Shown here: positions 7,720 to 16,961 of the stretch, piece by piece
Layout of the letters: each line of letters opens with the position of its first letter
How positions within the stretch are numbered: the first letter of the stretch is position 1
NCBI GenBank assembly: GCA_002631855.1
Contig: NTLF01000014.1
Span: 547,951 to 611,950 of the forward strand
Direction of reading: 5' to 3'
Source of the DNA: Zunongwangia sp. ESRF-bin46
Lineage (GTDB): Bacteria > Bacteroidota > Bacteroidia > Flavobacteriales > Flavobacteriaceae
Length of the DNA: 64,000 nucleotides
Program-made: the position numbers and the translations under genes
The notes under the pieces: model-generated
Seen by the model: the letters and a program-made list of their open reading frames with translations, nothing else
The model's database searches: none
Told to the model about the DNA's origin: nothing

Positions 7720-9501
7720 ATGATGAAACTGAAATACATTCTTTACATACTACTTTTTACGCTGTGCAGTAATGCAACGTATGCGCAGGTTACTTTCGAT
7801 GCCAAAGTAAGCAAAAAGCGGCTTGGTATAAACGAACGATTGCGTGTAGATTTTGAAATGAACCAAGACGGCGACAATTTCAATCCGCCAGATTTTAATG
7901 GCTTCCGTGTGGTGGGTGGGCCCAATCAAGCGATTAGCAATTCTTATATCAACGGAAAACGTAGTTACAGTAAAACGTACTCGTATTTTTTGTCACCTCA
8001 ATCACAAGGGAAGTTTACTATTGGACAAGCAACCATTGAAATTGAAGGTGAAATTTATAAAAGTTTGCCTATTCAAGTTCAAGTTACGGCTGCTGTTTCA
8101 CAACCACAAGATGGTAACAATGCCGATTATGTAGCCAGCGAAAAAGTTCATTTGGTCGCTGAGGTTTCCAATAACAGCCCCTATTTAAACGAAGCGATTA
8201 GCGTTGTTTACAAGCTCTACGTTTCGCACGATGTTAGTATTACCAGTAGTTGGCGTGAAATTGATACGCCGAAATTTGCTGATTTCTGGAGTCAGAATAT
8301 TGACAACCAAGGAAATTTTAAAGTTTATGAAGGTAAATATCAAGGTGAAGACTATCGTTATGTGGTATTAAGAACCACTGTATTATACCCTCAAAAAACC
8401 GGTGAGTTAGAGATAGAGCCGCTTACGTTAGATGTTCCAATCGATGTACCTACCAACCGTCGTGATTTCTTCGGAAGGAGAGTTACCACGCGAGTTAATA
8501 AAACCATTTCGGCCGGGAAAAGGAATATCAACGTAAAACCATTACCTGCACAAGGGAAACCTGATGATTTTGCAGGAGCGGTAGGAAACTTTGATTTTGA
8601 TGTTTCAGTAAATAAAAACGCTTTAGATGCAAACGAATCGTTAGAGTTAACGACAACTATTTCAGGAAACGGAAACCTAAAGTTGTTTGAATTACCTAGT
8701 GTAACTTTACCTAGTTCATTAGAAGTGTACGAGCCAGAACGTTCAGAAAAAGTGCGTACTACCCGAAGCGGGATGAATGGTTCAGTAACCGAAAAATATA
8801 CGGTTGTTCCTCAATTTAAAGGGAATTACCCAATTAGGCCACTTACGTTTTCATACTTCGACCCGAAGACTGAAACCTATAAAACACTTTCTTCAGATGA
8901 AATAGTAATCAATGTAGAAAGCGGTCCGGTTACAGCTTCTACAGACGATGAAACTTCAGAAAAACAACAAGTGGTATTAGATAAAGACCAATTTAAATAC
9001 ATCAAGCTGGACACCGATTTACAACCTATCGCTAGTGAAAATTTCTTTAAATCGAAGCTCTTTTGGTCATTGCTTGGCGGTCCGTTGTTGTTAATCCCAA
9101 TATTTATTTTAGCTGGAAGAAAACGACAACAACGATTGGCCGATGTGCAAGGAAATCGCTTACGCAGGGCAAATAAACTTGCTAAAAAATACTTGAGCGA
9201 AGCTAAAAAGCAGATGAGCAATAAAGCTGTTTTCTATGAATCTTTAGAAAGAGCTTTACACAATTACTTAAGAGCAAAATTGAACATCGAAACGTCAGAT
9301 TTCAGTAAAGAACGCATTGCGACGCTTCTTTCAGAAAGAAGTGTTGAGCCACAAACCGTTACTGAGTTTATAACCTTGTTAAAAAGTTGTGAGTTTGCAC
9401 GTTATACCCCAACCTCGACAGTAACTATTAAAGAAGATTATAACAAAGCTGTTTCGGTTATTGCGAATATTGACAAACAAATTCAATATCCCGAATCATG
9501 A
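7720..9501 (+). CDS. batD: BatD, oxygen-tolerance family protein
   Basis: The 593-residue protein has a signal peptide ending in ATYAQ (residue 23). Repeated beta-sandwich domains of the BatD family cover about residues 25-400, and one membrane helix lies near 448-466 (LFWSLLGGPLLLIPIFILAG). A cytoplasmic helical C-terminal domain of about 125 residues follows. BatD is the large extracytoplasmic member of the Bat system. Two ATG codons begin the frame; the second (7723) is equally plausible. It overlaps batE by ATGA at 9498-9501. Confidence 0.88.
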   Translation: MMKLKYILYILLFTLCSNATYAQVTFDAKVSKKRLGINERLRVDFEMNQDGDNFNPPDFNGFRVVGGPNQAISNSYINGKRSYSKTYSYFLSPQSQGKFTIGQATIEIEGEIYKSLPIQVQVTAAVSQPQDGNNADYVASEKVHLVAEVSNNSPYLNEAISVVYKLYVSHDVSITSSWREIDTPKFADFWSQNIDNQGNFKVYEGKYQGEDYRYVVLRTTVLYPQKTGELEIEPLTLDVPIDVPTNRRDFFGRRVTTRVNKTISAGKRNINVKPLPAQGKPDDFAGAVGNFDFDVSVNKNALDANESLELTTTISGNGNLKLFELPSVTLPSSLEVYEPERSEKVRTTRSGMNGSVTEKYTVVPQFKGNYPIRPLTFSYFDPKTETYKTLSSDEIVINVESGPVTASTDDETSEKQQVVLDKDQFKYIKLDTDLQPIASENFFKSKLFWSLLGGPLLLIPIFILAGRKRQQRLADVQGNRLRRANKLAKKYLSEAKKQMSNKAVFYESLERALHNYLRAKLNIETSDFSKERIATLLSERSVEPQTVTEFITLLKSCEFARYTPTSTVTIKEDYNKAVSVIANIDKQIQYPES

Positions 9502-10247
9502 AAAAGCTATTGATACTTGGTATGCTGTTGGTTTCGGTTTTGGGTGTTGCCCAAAATGAAGCCTTGTTTGAGCAGGGAAAAGAAAATTATAAAAACGCTA
9601 AATTTAGCGAAGCGGTTACCAATTGGAAAAAAATATTGGATAACGGCCAACAATCTGCCGAGTTGTATTTTAATCTTGGAAATGCACATTATAAGCTGAA
9701 TAATATTGGGCCAAGTATTTATTATTATGAAAAAGCATTACAACTGCAACCCAATGATGATGATATAAAAACAAACCTCGCTTTTGCCGAAAATGCACGT
9801 ATAGATGTAATCGAGCCATTGCCCAAGACTGTTTTTTCAAGATGGTACAAAAGTATTTCAGGAATATTCACATATAATGGTTGGGCTATTGTTTCGATAA
9901 TAGGGGTAGCCTTATTTGTATTGCTCTTTTTATTGTATTGGTTTTCTATTTCGGAAACAAAAAAACGAATTTACTTTACTACCTCTATACTTTCGGCAGT
10001 AGTATGCTTGGTTGCTTTGGTTATGGCTTTTAAAACGTATTCAGACTTCAACAAAAACCAACCGGCAATAATTTTTGCAGAAAGCACTGAGGTTAAAAGT
10101 GAGCCCAATATGGGTAGCGAATCTGCTTTTGAGCTTCACGAGGGTACAAAAGTACAGATTATTGGGAGCGACCAAAACTGGGTTCGAATTGAACTAGCAG
10201 ACGGAAAAGACGGCTGGATGCCTGTTAATGACCTAAAGCAGCTTTAG
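9498..10247 (+). CDS. batE: BatE, TPR and SH3-like protein
   Basis: The 249 residues include a signal peptide (to about 18) and two TPR units between 20 and 95 (AELYFNLGNAHYKLNN, SIYYYEKALQLQPND). Two membrane helices lie near 127-148 and 158-177. A bacterial SH3-like domain closes the protein (EVKSEPNMGSESAFELHEG, then VRIELADGKDGWMP). The order TPR, two helices, SH3 is that of BatE. It is translationally coupled to batD and ends the Bat operon; no strong terminator follows. Confidence 0.88.
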   Translation: MKKLLILGMLLVSVLGVAQNEALFEQGKENYKNAKFSEAVTNWKKILDNGQQSAELYFNLGNAHYKLNNIGPSIYYYEKALQLQPNDDDIKTNLAFAENARIDVIEPLPKTVFSRWYKSISGIFTYNGWAIVSIIGVALFVLLFLLYWFSISETKKRIYFTTSILSAVVCLVALVMAFKTYSDFNKNQPAIIFAESTEVKSEPNMGSESAFELHEGTKVQIIGSDQNWVRIELADGKDGWMPVNDLKQL

Positions 10248-10317
10248 ATTTAATAAATAGTTAACAGGAAATTACCTCTAAAATACTATTTTTGTATTTC
10301 TTGAAAAACAACGCGTA

Positions 10318-10617
10318 TTGAGGTTAAAGAGTATTTTCTTTTTATTAATCTTTTCGTCTTTTCTATTAATGCCCGTAGTGGTGTCTATAGTGGATATTGA
10401 CGTGGATATGACTTCCTATTTTTCGATGAACGAAGAAGAAAATACCGACGGTTTTAAAGTTGGCCCAAAGCAAAACAACGCTCCAGAAAAAAACTTAATT
10501 CTAGATTTTTCATTAATAACTGAGTTGAAACAAAGAATCTTGTTTCCATATTTAAAAACATGGAAACCAGTTTATCATGAAACCCTTTTGCCACCTCCTG
10601 AACGGGTTTTGTCCTAA
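10318..10617 (+). CDS. Small membrane-anchored protein upstream of carbonic anhydrase
   Basis: A 99-residue frame opens at a TTG: RLKSIFFLLIFSSFLLMPVVVSIV is a hydrophobic signal or anchor. An acidic segment (MNEEENTDGF) and a conserved-looking C-terminal motif WKPVYHETLLPPPE follow. No ATG is available in the frame, and the frame is closed upstream at 10279-10281. TATTTTTG at 10287-10294 fits the Bacteroidota -7 box. I do not recognise the family. Its place before the carbonic anhydrase and SulP genes hints at a shared role, which is inference. Confidence 0.6.
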   Translation: MRLKSIFFLLIFSSFLLMPVVVSIVDIDVDMTSYFSMNEEENTDGFKVGPKQNNAPEKNLILDFSLITELKQRILFPYLKTWKPVYHETLLPPPERVLS

Positions 10618-10729
10618 CAAATCACATTAATTTTTAAAAACACTTTTCTATCTATTTTTGATAGATACAGTATAATGCTATAGTTCGTAGCTTTATACAT
10701 TACTATAATTATTTAAAATTTCAAATAAA

Positions 10730-11359
10730 ATGAAAGCACATACAAAAGAAACACAAGCAAACTTAACTCCTAACAAATCATTAGAACTTTTAAAAGAAGG
10801 AAATAAGCGTTTTATGAACAATTCTAAAGCAGACAGAGATCTATTAGAACAAGTTAAAGATACTCAAGGGGGTCAATATCCTTATGCAGTAATTTTAAGT
10901 TGTATAGACTCTCGTGTTCCAGCTGAAATAGTATTCGACCAAGGAATTGGCGATGTATTTAGTGCACGTGTGGCAGGAAACATTGTTGATGAAGATATTT
11001 TAGGAAGTATTGAGTACGGCTGTAAAGTAGCTGGTTCAAAATTAGTTGTGGTACTGGGCCATACTTCTTGTGGAGCTGTTAAAGGAGCGTGTGATAACGT
11101 TGAGTTAGGAAACATAACTAGTTTGGTTTCTAAAATAAAACCAGCTGTTGCAGCTGTAGAAGAGCCAAAAGATGCTTCACAAAGAACCTCAAGCAACACT
11201 GCTTTTGTAAATGAAGTGTCAAAAACCAACGTACACCATACCTTAGAAAACATGCGCAAACAAAGCCCACTTTTAACAGAAATGGAAAAAAATGGGGAAA
11301 TAAAAATTGTTGGTGCTATGTATAATGTAAGTACAGGTGAAGTATCATTTTACAACTAA
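10730..11359 (+). CDS. can: Beta-class carbonic anhydrase
   Basis: The 209-residue enzyme reversibly hydrates carbon dioxide to bicarbonate. The zinc ligands of the beta class are present: C58 in SCIDSR (with the D60-R62 dyad) and H111 and C114 in GHTSCGA. Length and motif spacing are normal for the family. It starts at an ATG at 10730 preceded by an A-rich leader and lies 11 bases upstream of a SulP transporter. The pair therefore probably handles bicarbonate uptake and interconversion. Confidence 0.93.
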   Translation: MKAHTKETQANLTPNKSLELLKEGNKRFMNNSKADRDLLEQVKDTQGGQYPYAVILSCIDSRVPAEIVFDQGIGDVFSARVAGNIVDEDILGSIEYGCKVAGSKLVVVLGHTSCGAVKGACDNVELGNITSLVSKIKPAVAAVEEPKDASQRTSSNTAFVNEVSKTNVHHTLENMRKQSPLLTEMEKNGEIKIVGAMYNVSTGEVSFYN

Positions 11360-11370
11360 AAAAATAAACT

Positions 11371-13221
11371 ATGTTTAAAGGAATATTTACAAATTTTAAA
11401 GGCAATCTCTTTGGTGGTATAACCGCAGGGATTGTGGCGTTACCTCTGGCACTTGCCTTTGGTGTTCAGTCAGGTTTAGGTCCTGACGCCGGATTGTACG
11501 GTGCCATCATGATCTGTTTTTTTGCTTCCCTTTTTGGAGGTACTAACACGCAGATTTCGGGACCAACTGCGCCTATGACAGCTGTTTCCATGGTAGTTAT
11601 TGCAGGTATTGTAACTGCAAATAATGGAAGTGTAGAACAAGCTCTGCCATACATTTTATTAGTTTTCTTATTGGCTGGATTGTTCCAGGTTGTTATGGGG
11701 GTCGTGGGTATTGGTAAATACATTCGCTATATACCGTATCCCGTTGTTTCTGGTTTTATGACCGCTATTGGGGTTATTATATTAATAACGCAAATATTAC
11801 CCATGTTAGGTTATTATACTGAAGACGATACCGAATTTATAACTGAATTTAAGCCTCAAGCTGAGGAAGTCTTGTTGGATAAAATCTTAAAAGATGAAGC
11901 CGGAGAAGGCATTTTAGTGTTAGAAGACTTCAAAGAAACGGTAAACAGAGCTGAAGAAATAACTGAATCTGAAATTACTAAAGAAGCGACCACATTAGCT
12001 AAATCTGAGAGTTCAGGAGTTTTAGGGGCTATAAAGTCACTTCCTAGAGCACTCAGTAGTATAAGTTGGCTGGAATTTGCTTTGGCGGCATTGACCATTT
12101 TTATTATTTATGGCTTTAAACGTATAACAACGGTCGTGCCGAGTACTTTGGTGGCACTGTTGGTTGTTTCGGCAGGAGCTTATTTCTTAAATCTTGAATA
12201 TCGTCCTATTGAGCAGATACCAGGTGGTTTTCCAATACCTAACCTTGATATGTTCGCAAGTTTCAGTATAGGAAAAATTTCCCCCTATGTGTTCAGTGCA
12301 ATAACATTGGCGTTTTTAGGGGCAATCGACTCGCTATTAACCTCTGTTGTGGCAGATAACATGACTAAGACTAAGCACAAACCCAATAAAGAGTTGGTTG
12401 GACAAGGTATTGGTAATAGTGTTGCTGCTATTTTTGGTGGTATTCCAGGTGCGGGAGCAACCATTCGTACCGTTGTAAATATTAAGTCTGGGGGTACAAC
12501 ACGACTTTCAGGTATGATTGCTGCAATATTGCTTTTAGTGATATTATTAGCATTAGGGCCGGTTGCATCACAAATTCCGGCAGCTGTATTGGCGGGTATA
12601 TTAATTACCGTTGGTATAGGTGTAATGGATTATAAAGGATTGAAAGCAATCCCTAAGATGCAGAAAAGTGAAATTGCTGTGATGATGGTAGTTTTAATAC
12701 TATCTGTATTTTGGAATTTAGTATATGCAGTAGGTATTGGCCTTATTTTGGCTTCCATAATTTTTATGAAGAAAATGGGAGACCTTACGGCCGATCAATC
12801 GAAAGTAGTACAGTTAGACAACGCAGACGAGTTAGCTTTACCTTGGAAAGATGAGATAGAATTTCCAAATAAATTTCGTGAAGAGGTATTTATCAAAAGA
12901 CTGGAAGGACCATTGTTTTTTGGTTATACGTCAGACTTCCAACTTTTATCAGAGCAAATTCCAAATACAGCTAAACATGTTGTAATCCGTATGGGGAAAG
13001 TGCCATATATGGATCAATCTGGTTTATATGCTATGGAAGAGGTATTACTGGAACTACGTAGAAAGAAAATCAAAATCATTTTCGAGCAATTGCAAATGCA
13101 ACCGCGTATTATGATGGAGAATATCGATATTATTCCAGACTTAGTACCTAAGGATCGAATTTTCGATGACTTTAAAGAAACGATAGTCTACATTAAAAAT
13201 AATGTAGAAGATGAAGTTTAA
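11371..13221 (+). CDS. SulP-family anion (probably bicarbonate) transporter
   Basis: The 616 residues form the usual SulP core: GGITAGIVALPLALAFGVQSG at the start, GPTAPMTA near residue 64, VSGFMTAIGVII near 126, GAIDSLLTS and GGIPGAGATIRT further on. A C-terminal STAS domain spans about 505-610 (LFFGYTSDF, YMDQSGLYAMEE). Adjacency to a carbonic anhydrase favours bicarbonate over sulfate as substrate; that is inference. A charged, helical segment of about 70 residues (150-222) sits between two core helices and makes the protein longer than compact SulP members. Confidence 0.88.
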   Translation: MFKGIFTNFKGNLFGGITAGIVALPLALAFGVQSGLGPDAGLYGAIMICFFASLFGGTNTQISGPTAPMTAVSMVVIAGIVTANNGSVEQALPYILLVFLLAGLFQVVMGVVGIGKYIRYIPYPVVSGFMTAIGVIILITQILPMLGYYTEDDTEFITEFKPQAEEVLLDKILKDEAGEGILVLEDFKETVNRAEEITESEITKEATTLAKSESSGVLGAIKSLPRALSSISWLEFALAALTIFIIYGFKRITTVVPSTLVALLVVSAGAYFLNLEYRPIEQIPGGFPIPNLDMFASFSIGKISPYVFSAITLAFLGAIDSLLTSVVADNMTKTKHKPNKELVGQGIGNSVAAIFGGIPGAGATIRTVVNIKSGGTTRLSGMIAAILLLVILLALGPVASQIPAAVLAGILITVGIGVMDYKGLKAIPKMQKSEIAVMMVVLILSVFWNLVYAVGIGLILASIIFMKKMGDLTADQSKVVQLDNADELALPWKDEIEFPNKFREEVFIKRLEGPLFFGYTSDFQLLSEQIPNTAKHVVIRMGKVPYMDQSGLYAMEEVLLELRRKKIKIIFEQLQMQPRIMMENIDIIPDLVPKDRIFDDFKETIVYIKNNVEDEV

Positions 13222-13226
13222 TTTTC

Positions 13227-13254
13227 AAAAGCCTCGCGAAAGCGGGGCTTTTTT
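13227..13254. terminator. Intrinsic terminator between SulP and cvpA
   Basis: AAAAGCCTCGC, a GAAA tetraloop and GCGGGGCTTTTTT form a GC-rich hairpin with flanking A and T runs. It serves the convergent genes on both strands and touches the cvpA stop codon. Confidence 0.85.
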
Positions 13255-13819
13255 ATGATTGCTGTATAAGCGTATCAGATTCTTTTTCTTTTATTTCAGG
13301 TTCTGGGTCAATACGTTCTTCTTCATTTCTGAAATCGTCCACTTCCCTTAAAATATGAGGAAGCACTAAAGGTGCTAAAGATGCTACTGGAGGGTATAAA
13401 ATAGATTCACTGCGTTGTTCTTCTGAAACAATGGTATAGCTTTCCGAAGCATTTACAAACATAAAGATTACACTCACTATAAAAGCATATTTCAACACAC
13501 TAAAAACAGCTCCCAAAAGTTTGTTTACAACTCCTAAAGCAGCAAAATCGGCCACTTTGGTCAATAGCTTCCCGGCAAGCGAAATAACAAAAACAATGAT
13601 TAAAAATGTAACAGCAAAAGCTGCTAAATTGGTGGTTTGTGTACCCCAATCAAATCGCTCTGTGAGAAAATCGGCAGCATAATGCGAAAAGTAAATCGCG
13701 CCATACACCCCGGCAACAAGACCAATTAAGGAAGCCAGCGTGACAAACAGCCCTTTTTTAAAGCCCAGATAAAAAGCGATGAGCAAAATAACGCCGAGAA
13801 TAATGTCGATTGTGACCAT
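13253..13819 (-). CDS. cvpA: CvpA family membrane protein
   Basis: The 188-residue protein has four membrane helices in the first 130 residues. It opens with MVTIDIILGVILLIAFYLGF and continues GLFVTLASLIGLVAGVYGA, the typical CvpA start (D, then G-x-x-K-G). The tail is acidic (EEERIDPEPEIKEKES). CvpA proteins are linked to colicin V export and envelope homeostasis, but their activity is unclear. It is transcribed alone, toward the SulP gene. Confidence 0.87.
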   Translation of the reverse strand: MVTIDIILGVILLIAFYLGFKKGLFVTLASLIGLVAGVYGAIYFSHYAADFLTERFDWGTQTTNLAAFAVTFLIIVFVISLAGKLLTKVADFAALGVVNKLLGAVFSVLKYAFIVSVIFMFVNASESYTIVSEEQRSESILYPPVASLAPLVLPHILREVDDFRNEEERIDPEPEIKEKESDTLIQQS

Positions 13820-13893
13820 ACTATAAGTTTGAAGTAAATATACTATTTCTTAAAATATTGGGTAATGCAAACTGTGTTTTTACGCTTTTTCAG

Positions 13894-13926
13894 TTTGCCT
13901 TTTGGTATTTTAAAGACGTATCTTTG
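13894..13926 (+). promoter_or_regulatory. Bacteroidota-type promoter for the gene at 13939
   Basis: TTTG (13894-13897), a 21-base spacer and TATCTTTG (13919-13926) match the TTTG / TAnnTTTG sigma-ABfr consensus. The -7 box ends 12 bases before the start codon. Confidence 0.65.
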
Positions 13927-13938
13927 TACCTATAATTT

Positions 13939-14295
13939 ATGGCAAGAGACGAACAATTAAAACAACAATGGGAAGCGGTGGTTAAGTTATTGAGCGACCG
14001 TTTTGCCGATGGCGAGCAACTAGATTTAGATGCGATTATTTATTTAATTGGTGTACAAGAATTAGGACAATTGCACAGGCGGTTTAAAAAAGATGACAAA
14101 ATAAACCTGATGCACATCGCTATTTGCAGGTTGTTAGAACCTTTTGGTTATTATGAATTTGAATATTTTGACGACCAAGGTTGGCCGCATTATAAAACAT
14201 TAGAACAATTACCACCGTTAAAGGCAGGTGAACAAAGTGTATTAATGAAAGAAGCCATTGTGCAGTATTTCCTTGAAAAGGAAGTGATTGAATAG
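13939..14295 (+). CDS. Conserved hypothetical protein upstream of pheS
   Basis: A 118-residue soluble, mainly helical protein ([42 protein letters not shown] split over two helices) with a conserved-looking aromatic motif [17 protein letters not shown] near residues 70-88. I recognise it as a typical Bacteroidota hypothetical but not as a named domain. A good promoter precedes it, and pheS follows 35 bases later behind its own -7 box. Confidence 0.8.
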   Translation: MARDEQLKQQWEAVVKLLSDRFADGEQLDLDAIIYLIGVQELGQLHRRFKKDDKINLMHIAICRLLEPFGYYEFEYFDDQGWPHYKTLEQLPPLKAGEQSVLMKEAIVQYFLEKEVIE

Positions 14296-14308
14296 CCAAT
14301 AATTTATG

Positions 14309-14316
14309 TAATTTTG
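14309..14316 (+). promoter_or_regulatory. Promoter -7 box of pheS
   Basis: TAATTTTG fits TAnnTTTG exactly. It ends 20 bases before the chosen pheS start. Confidence 0.55.
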
Positions 14317-14336
14317 CCATCCACAAGAATATGGGT

Positions 14337-15356
14337 ATGCTAGATAAAATTAAAGAACATATTGCCGAAGTTGAAGCGTTTAATACAACTTCAAAAGACG
14401 AAGTAGAGAAATTTCGAATAAAATATCTTGGTAAAAAAGGGTTGTTGAACGACTTTTTTGCTGAATTCAAAAATGTTCCTAACGAACAAAAAAAGGAATT
14501 TGGGCAGACGATTAATACACTTAAAAATGCGGCTCAAGAAAAAGTAGATGCTATAAAGGCAACTTTAGAAGCGAAAGAAGAGATTAAAGGTGTGTATGGC
14601 GATCTTTCTCGTCCAGGTGAACCGATTGAACTAGGTTCGCGCCACCCCATTTCAATTGTAAAAAATAAAATTACGGAGATATTTTCACGCATTGGGTTTA
14701 ATGTATCTGAAGGACCCGAGATTGAAGACGATTGGCACAACTTTACAGCTTTAAATTTACCCGAATACCACCCAGCTCGGGATATGCAGGATACCTTTTT
14801 TGTGCAGACCGATCCCGATATTATGTTGCGTACACATACCTCGACCGTTCAAGTTCGGTATATGGAAAATAATAAGCCGCCTATTCGTACTATCTCACCA
14901 GGGCGTGTATATAGAAATGAAGCTATTTCGGCACGATCACATTGCTTTTTTCATCAAGTAGAAGGATTGTATGTTGATAAAGGCGTAAGCTTTGCAGATT
15001 TGAAACAAACGCTTCAATATTTCACTACGGAATTGTTCGGAAAATCTAAAATACGTTTGCGTCCTTCATACTTTCCATTTACCGAGCCAAGTGCCGAAGT
15101 AGACGTTTATTGGGGTCTGGAAACCGAAACCGATTACAAAATGACCAAAGGTACTGGCTGGTTAGAAATCATGGGTTGTGGTATGGTAGATCCCAACGTT
15201 CTTGAAAACTGCGGAATAGATTCTGAAGAGTATTCAGGTTTTGCATTTGGAATGGGGATCGATCGTATTGCTTTATTACTGCACCAAATTCCGGACATTC
15301 GTATGTTAAGTGAAAATGATATTCGCTTTTTAAAACAGTTTAAAAGCGTATTATGA
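14337..15356 (+). CDS. pheS: Phenylalanine-tRNA ligase alpha subunit
   Basis: The 339-residue class II synthetase subunit charges tRNA-Phe together with PheT, which is not in this window. The N-terminal coiled coil (residues 1-90) includes [16 protein letters not shown]. Motif 2 is seen as [19 protein letters not shown] and motif 3 as [16 protein letters not shown] chose the ATG at 14337 ([12 protein letters not shown]) because it matches the usual family start; an ATG two codons upstream (14331) is possible. Its stop overlaps the start of a tiny membrane protein gene (ATGA). Confidence 0.94.
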   Translation: MLDKIKEHIAEVEAFNTTSKDEVEKFRIKYLGKKGLLNDFFAEFKNVPNEQKKEFGQTINTLKNAAQEKVDAIKATLEAKEEIKGVYGDLSRPGEPIELGSRHPISIVKNKITEIFSRIGFNVSEGPEIEDDWHNFTALNLPEYHPARDMQDTFFVQTDPDIMLRTHTSTVQVRYMENNKPPIRTISPGRVYRNEAISARSHCFFHQVEGLYVDKGVSFADLKQTLQYFTTELFGKSKIRLRPSYFPFTEPSAEVDVYWGLETETDYKMTKGTGWLEIMGCGMVDPNVLENCGIDSEEYSGFAFGMGIDRIALLLHQIPDIRMLSENDIRFLKQFKSVL

Positions 15357-15520
15357 AAAAGCAGCTAATAGTTGGTCTTTTAATTGTCGCACTTTTAGTG
15401 GTTGCTTTTCTAACCTTTGTAATAGCTGCCATAAAAATTGTTGTTGGCAGTATTTTCCTAGGGATATTTGCTTTGGCTTTATTGGGAATGTGGATTTCTT
15501 GGAAAATAAAGAAGGATTAA
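15353..15520 (+). CDS. 55-residue membrane protein coupled to pheS
   Basis: ATG overlaps the pheS stop codon (ATGA at 15353-15356). The frame encodes 55 residues: a Lys-rich start (MKKQLIVG), two hydrophobic helices (about 5-27 and 30-48) and a basic end (SWKIKKD). Coding is supported by translational coupling, a clean transmembrane pattern and a following gene only 6 bases away. No family was recognised. Topology suggests a hairpin with both ends in the cytoplasm. Confidence 0.65.
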   Translation: MKKQLIVGLLIVALLVVAFLTFVIAAIKIVVGSIFLGIFALALLGMWISWKIKKD

Positions 15521-15526
15521 CATACT

Positions 15527-15922
15527 ATGCGAAAAGATATAAAAATCCCGGAAGTTAAAAACGTTTACATAGCCGCTGTAAATGAATTTAATGAAGACTT
15601 TAAAACCTACGATTGGAACGCTTACATCATCAATGATAACGATAAACCCTTAGAGACCGTCATCATTGTGTCACAAGGTTACGACACTGAAAAAATGACC
15701 GCTCCGATGCGGAAAACAATCCAACTATTACCGGCTAAAGGTTACGCTAAAATTGAATTTTTGGAAGAAAATGTCTTGAAGGTGAACAACTTTTTTACCA
15801 TTACTTATTTTATTGGCGACAAGCTCTATGACAAACGTTTCGAACTTCCCGCCAATGCCGCTATTGATGATAATGCGGTTTCACTTCCTGTGATGAAAAA
15901 GGATGGAGTTTTGGCAAGGTAA
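15527..15922 (+). CDS. Conserved hypothetical protein in the pheS operon
   Basis: A 131-residue soluble protein, MRKDIKIPEVKNVYIAAV onward, with alternating beta strands (WNAYIINDND, ETVIIVSQGYD, FFTITYFIGDKLYDKRFELP) and no signal peptide. It resembles a family that travels next to pheS in Bacteroidota; the function is unknown. It follows the 55-residue gene by 6 bases, so pheS, the small gene and this gene probably share a transcript. Confidence 0.8.
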   Translation: MRKDIKIPEVKNVYIAAVNEFNEDFKTYDWNAYIINDNDKPLETVIIVSQGYDTEKMTAPMRKTIQLLPAKGYAKIEFLEENVLKVNNFFTITYFIGDKLYDKRFELPANAAIDDNAVSLPVMKKDGVLAR

Positions 15923-15982
15923 TTAATAAAAACATTTGGGAATTATAAATCTTTTTGCCAAAAAAGAAAGCTTAAGTTAATT

Positions 15983-16960
15983 CTATTCTACAGAAAAATC
16001 CATGTAATAAGTTTCATCATCTATTTTGATAAAGGTTACATTGGTTCGACCATATTTAATGAGATCTTCTTTCCAAATTGGTGCCCCAGAAGAAAGTTTC
16101 ATTCTCATCCGAAAATACTCTCCTAAATGGGCATTGTTTAAGGTTGTTTCAATAGCTTGTCCCCCGTATTTCTCTTTTTGTGCTCTGACACAAAGCAAAG
16201 ACTTAAAATCATCCGTTAATACAGTAAACTGTGCTGGACGTTTTGGAAAAAAATTACTTTTATATATCTCAGGTGTTAACTGAATATAAGCTTGATTGGG
16301 ATTTCTGCCTTTTCTTTGTCCCCAGTTTAAGCCTCCTTTTTTTTGAACCTCATCTAATTGCAAACTGTATAATGGCACACTGACTGTCTCTTGATATGAT
16401 TCTGTTACGGAGTCATTAACTTCATCATTATCTAAGGCTTTAAAATTATTATAATAGTTTTTGTCGCTTAAAATCTTTACGTGCTCTTCGATTTCTGAAT
16501 GAGAAATATCAATAGTGTCTTTTTCGATATCGAGATAATAGTCAATTAGGTTTTTATTCTCGGAAATACACATTAATTCTCTTTGCTTAGTGGAAAAAGC
16601 CAATTGGGAATAATTCGCCGAACCAATATATGCAGAATGAAATTTTGTAGATTGGAACCAAAGGAACAATTTTGTATGAACCGGTGCTTTTTGATATAAA
16701 TAATTACATGAAAAATTATTTTTGAATTTTTCACTTTCTAAAATATCTTTAAATGCCAAATGATTGCTGATCGCAATACCGTCTTTAGGGACCATTCCAA
16801 TTGTTAAGTCTATTTTGAGTTTATTATTTTTGCGTAGGGCTTCTTCTAAGTGTCTTGAAGCCATTGATGCTGATGCATAACCAGAAATAATTTTTAATTG
16901 GTCGGCACCTTCATCTATAGGGTTCAGAAGAACTTCTTTAAATAAATTTTTGTAAATCAT
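15983..16960 (-). CDS. PLD-fold type II restriction endonuclease, NgoFVII-like
   Basis: Counting from the ATG at 16960, the protein has 325 residues. A single phospholipase-D motif lies at APVHTKLFLWF (H95, K97) followed by YIGSANYS (N116), as in the BfiI/NgoFVII type of metal-independent endonuclease. The C-terminal half (about 190-325) would be the DNA-recognition part. It is encoded directly after a C5 methyltransferase, which makes restriction the best explanation. An in-frame ATG at 16978 would overlap the methyltransferase by 17 bases; I prefer 16960, one base after its stop. The recognition site cannot be told from the sequence. Confidence 0.78.
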   Translation of the reverse strand: MIYKNLFKEVLLNPIDEGADQLKIISGYASASMASRHLEEALRKNNKLKIDLTIGMVPKDGIAISNHLAFKDILESEKFKNNFSCNYLYQKAPVHTKLFLWFQSTKFHSAYIGSANYSQLAFSTKQRELMCISENKNLIDYYLDIEKDTIDISHSEIEEHVKILSDKNYYNNFKALDNDEVNDSVTESYQETVSVPLYSLQLDEVQKKGGLNWGQRKGRNPNQAYIQLTPEIYKSNFFPKRPAQFTVLTDDFKSLLCVRAQKEKYGGQAIETTLNNAHLGEYFRMRMKLSSGAPIWKEDLIKYGRTNVTFIKIDDETYYMDFSVE

Positions 16961-16961
16961 T

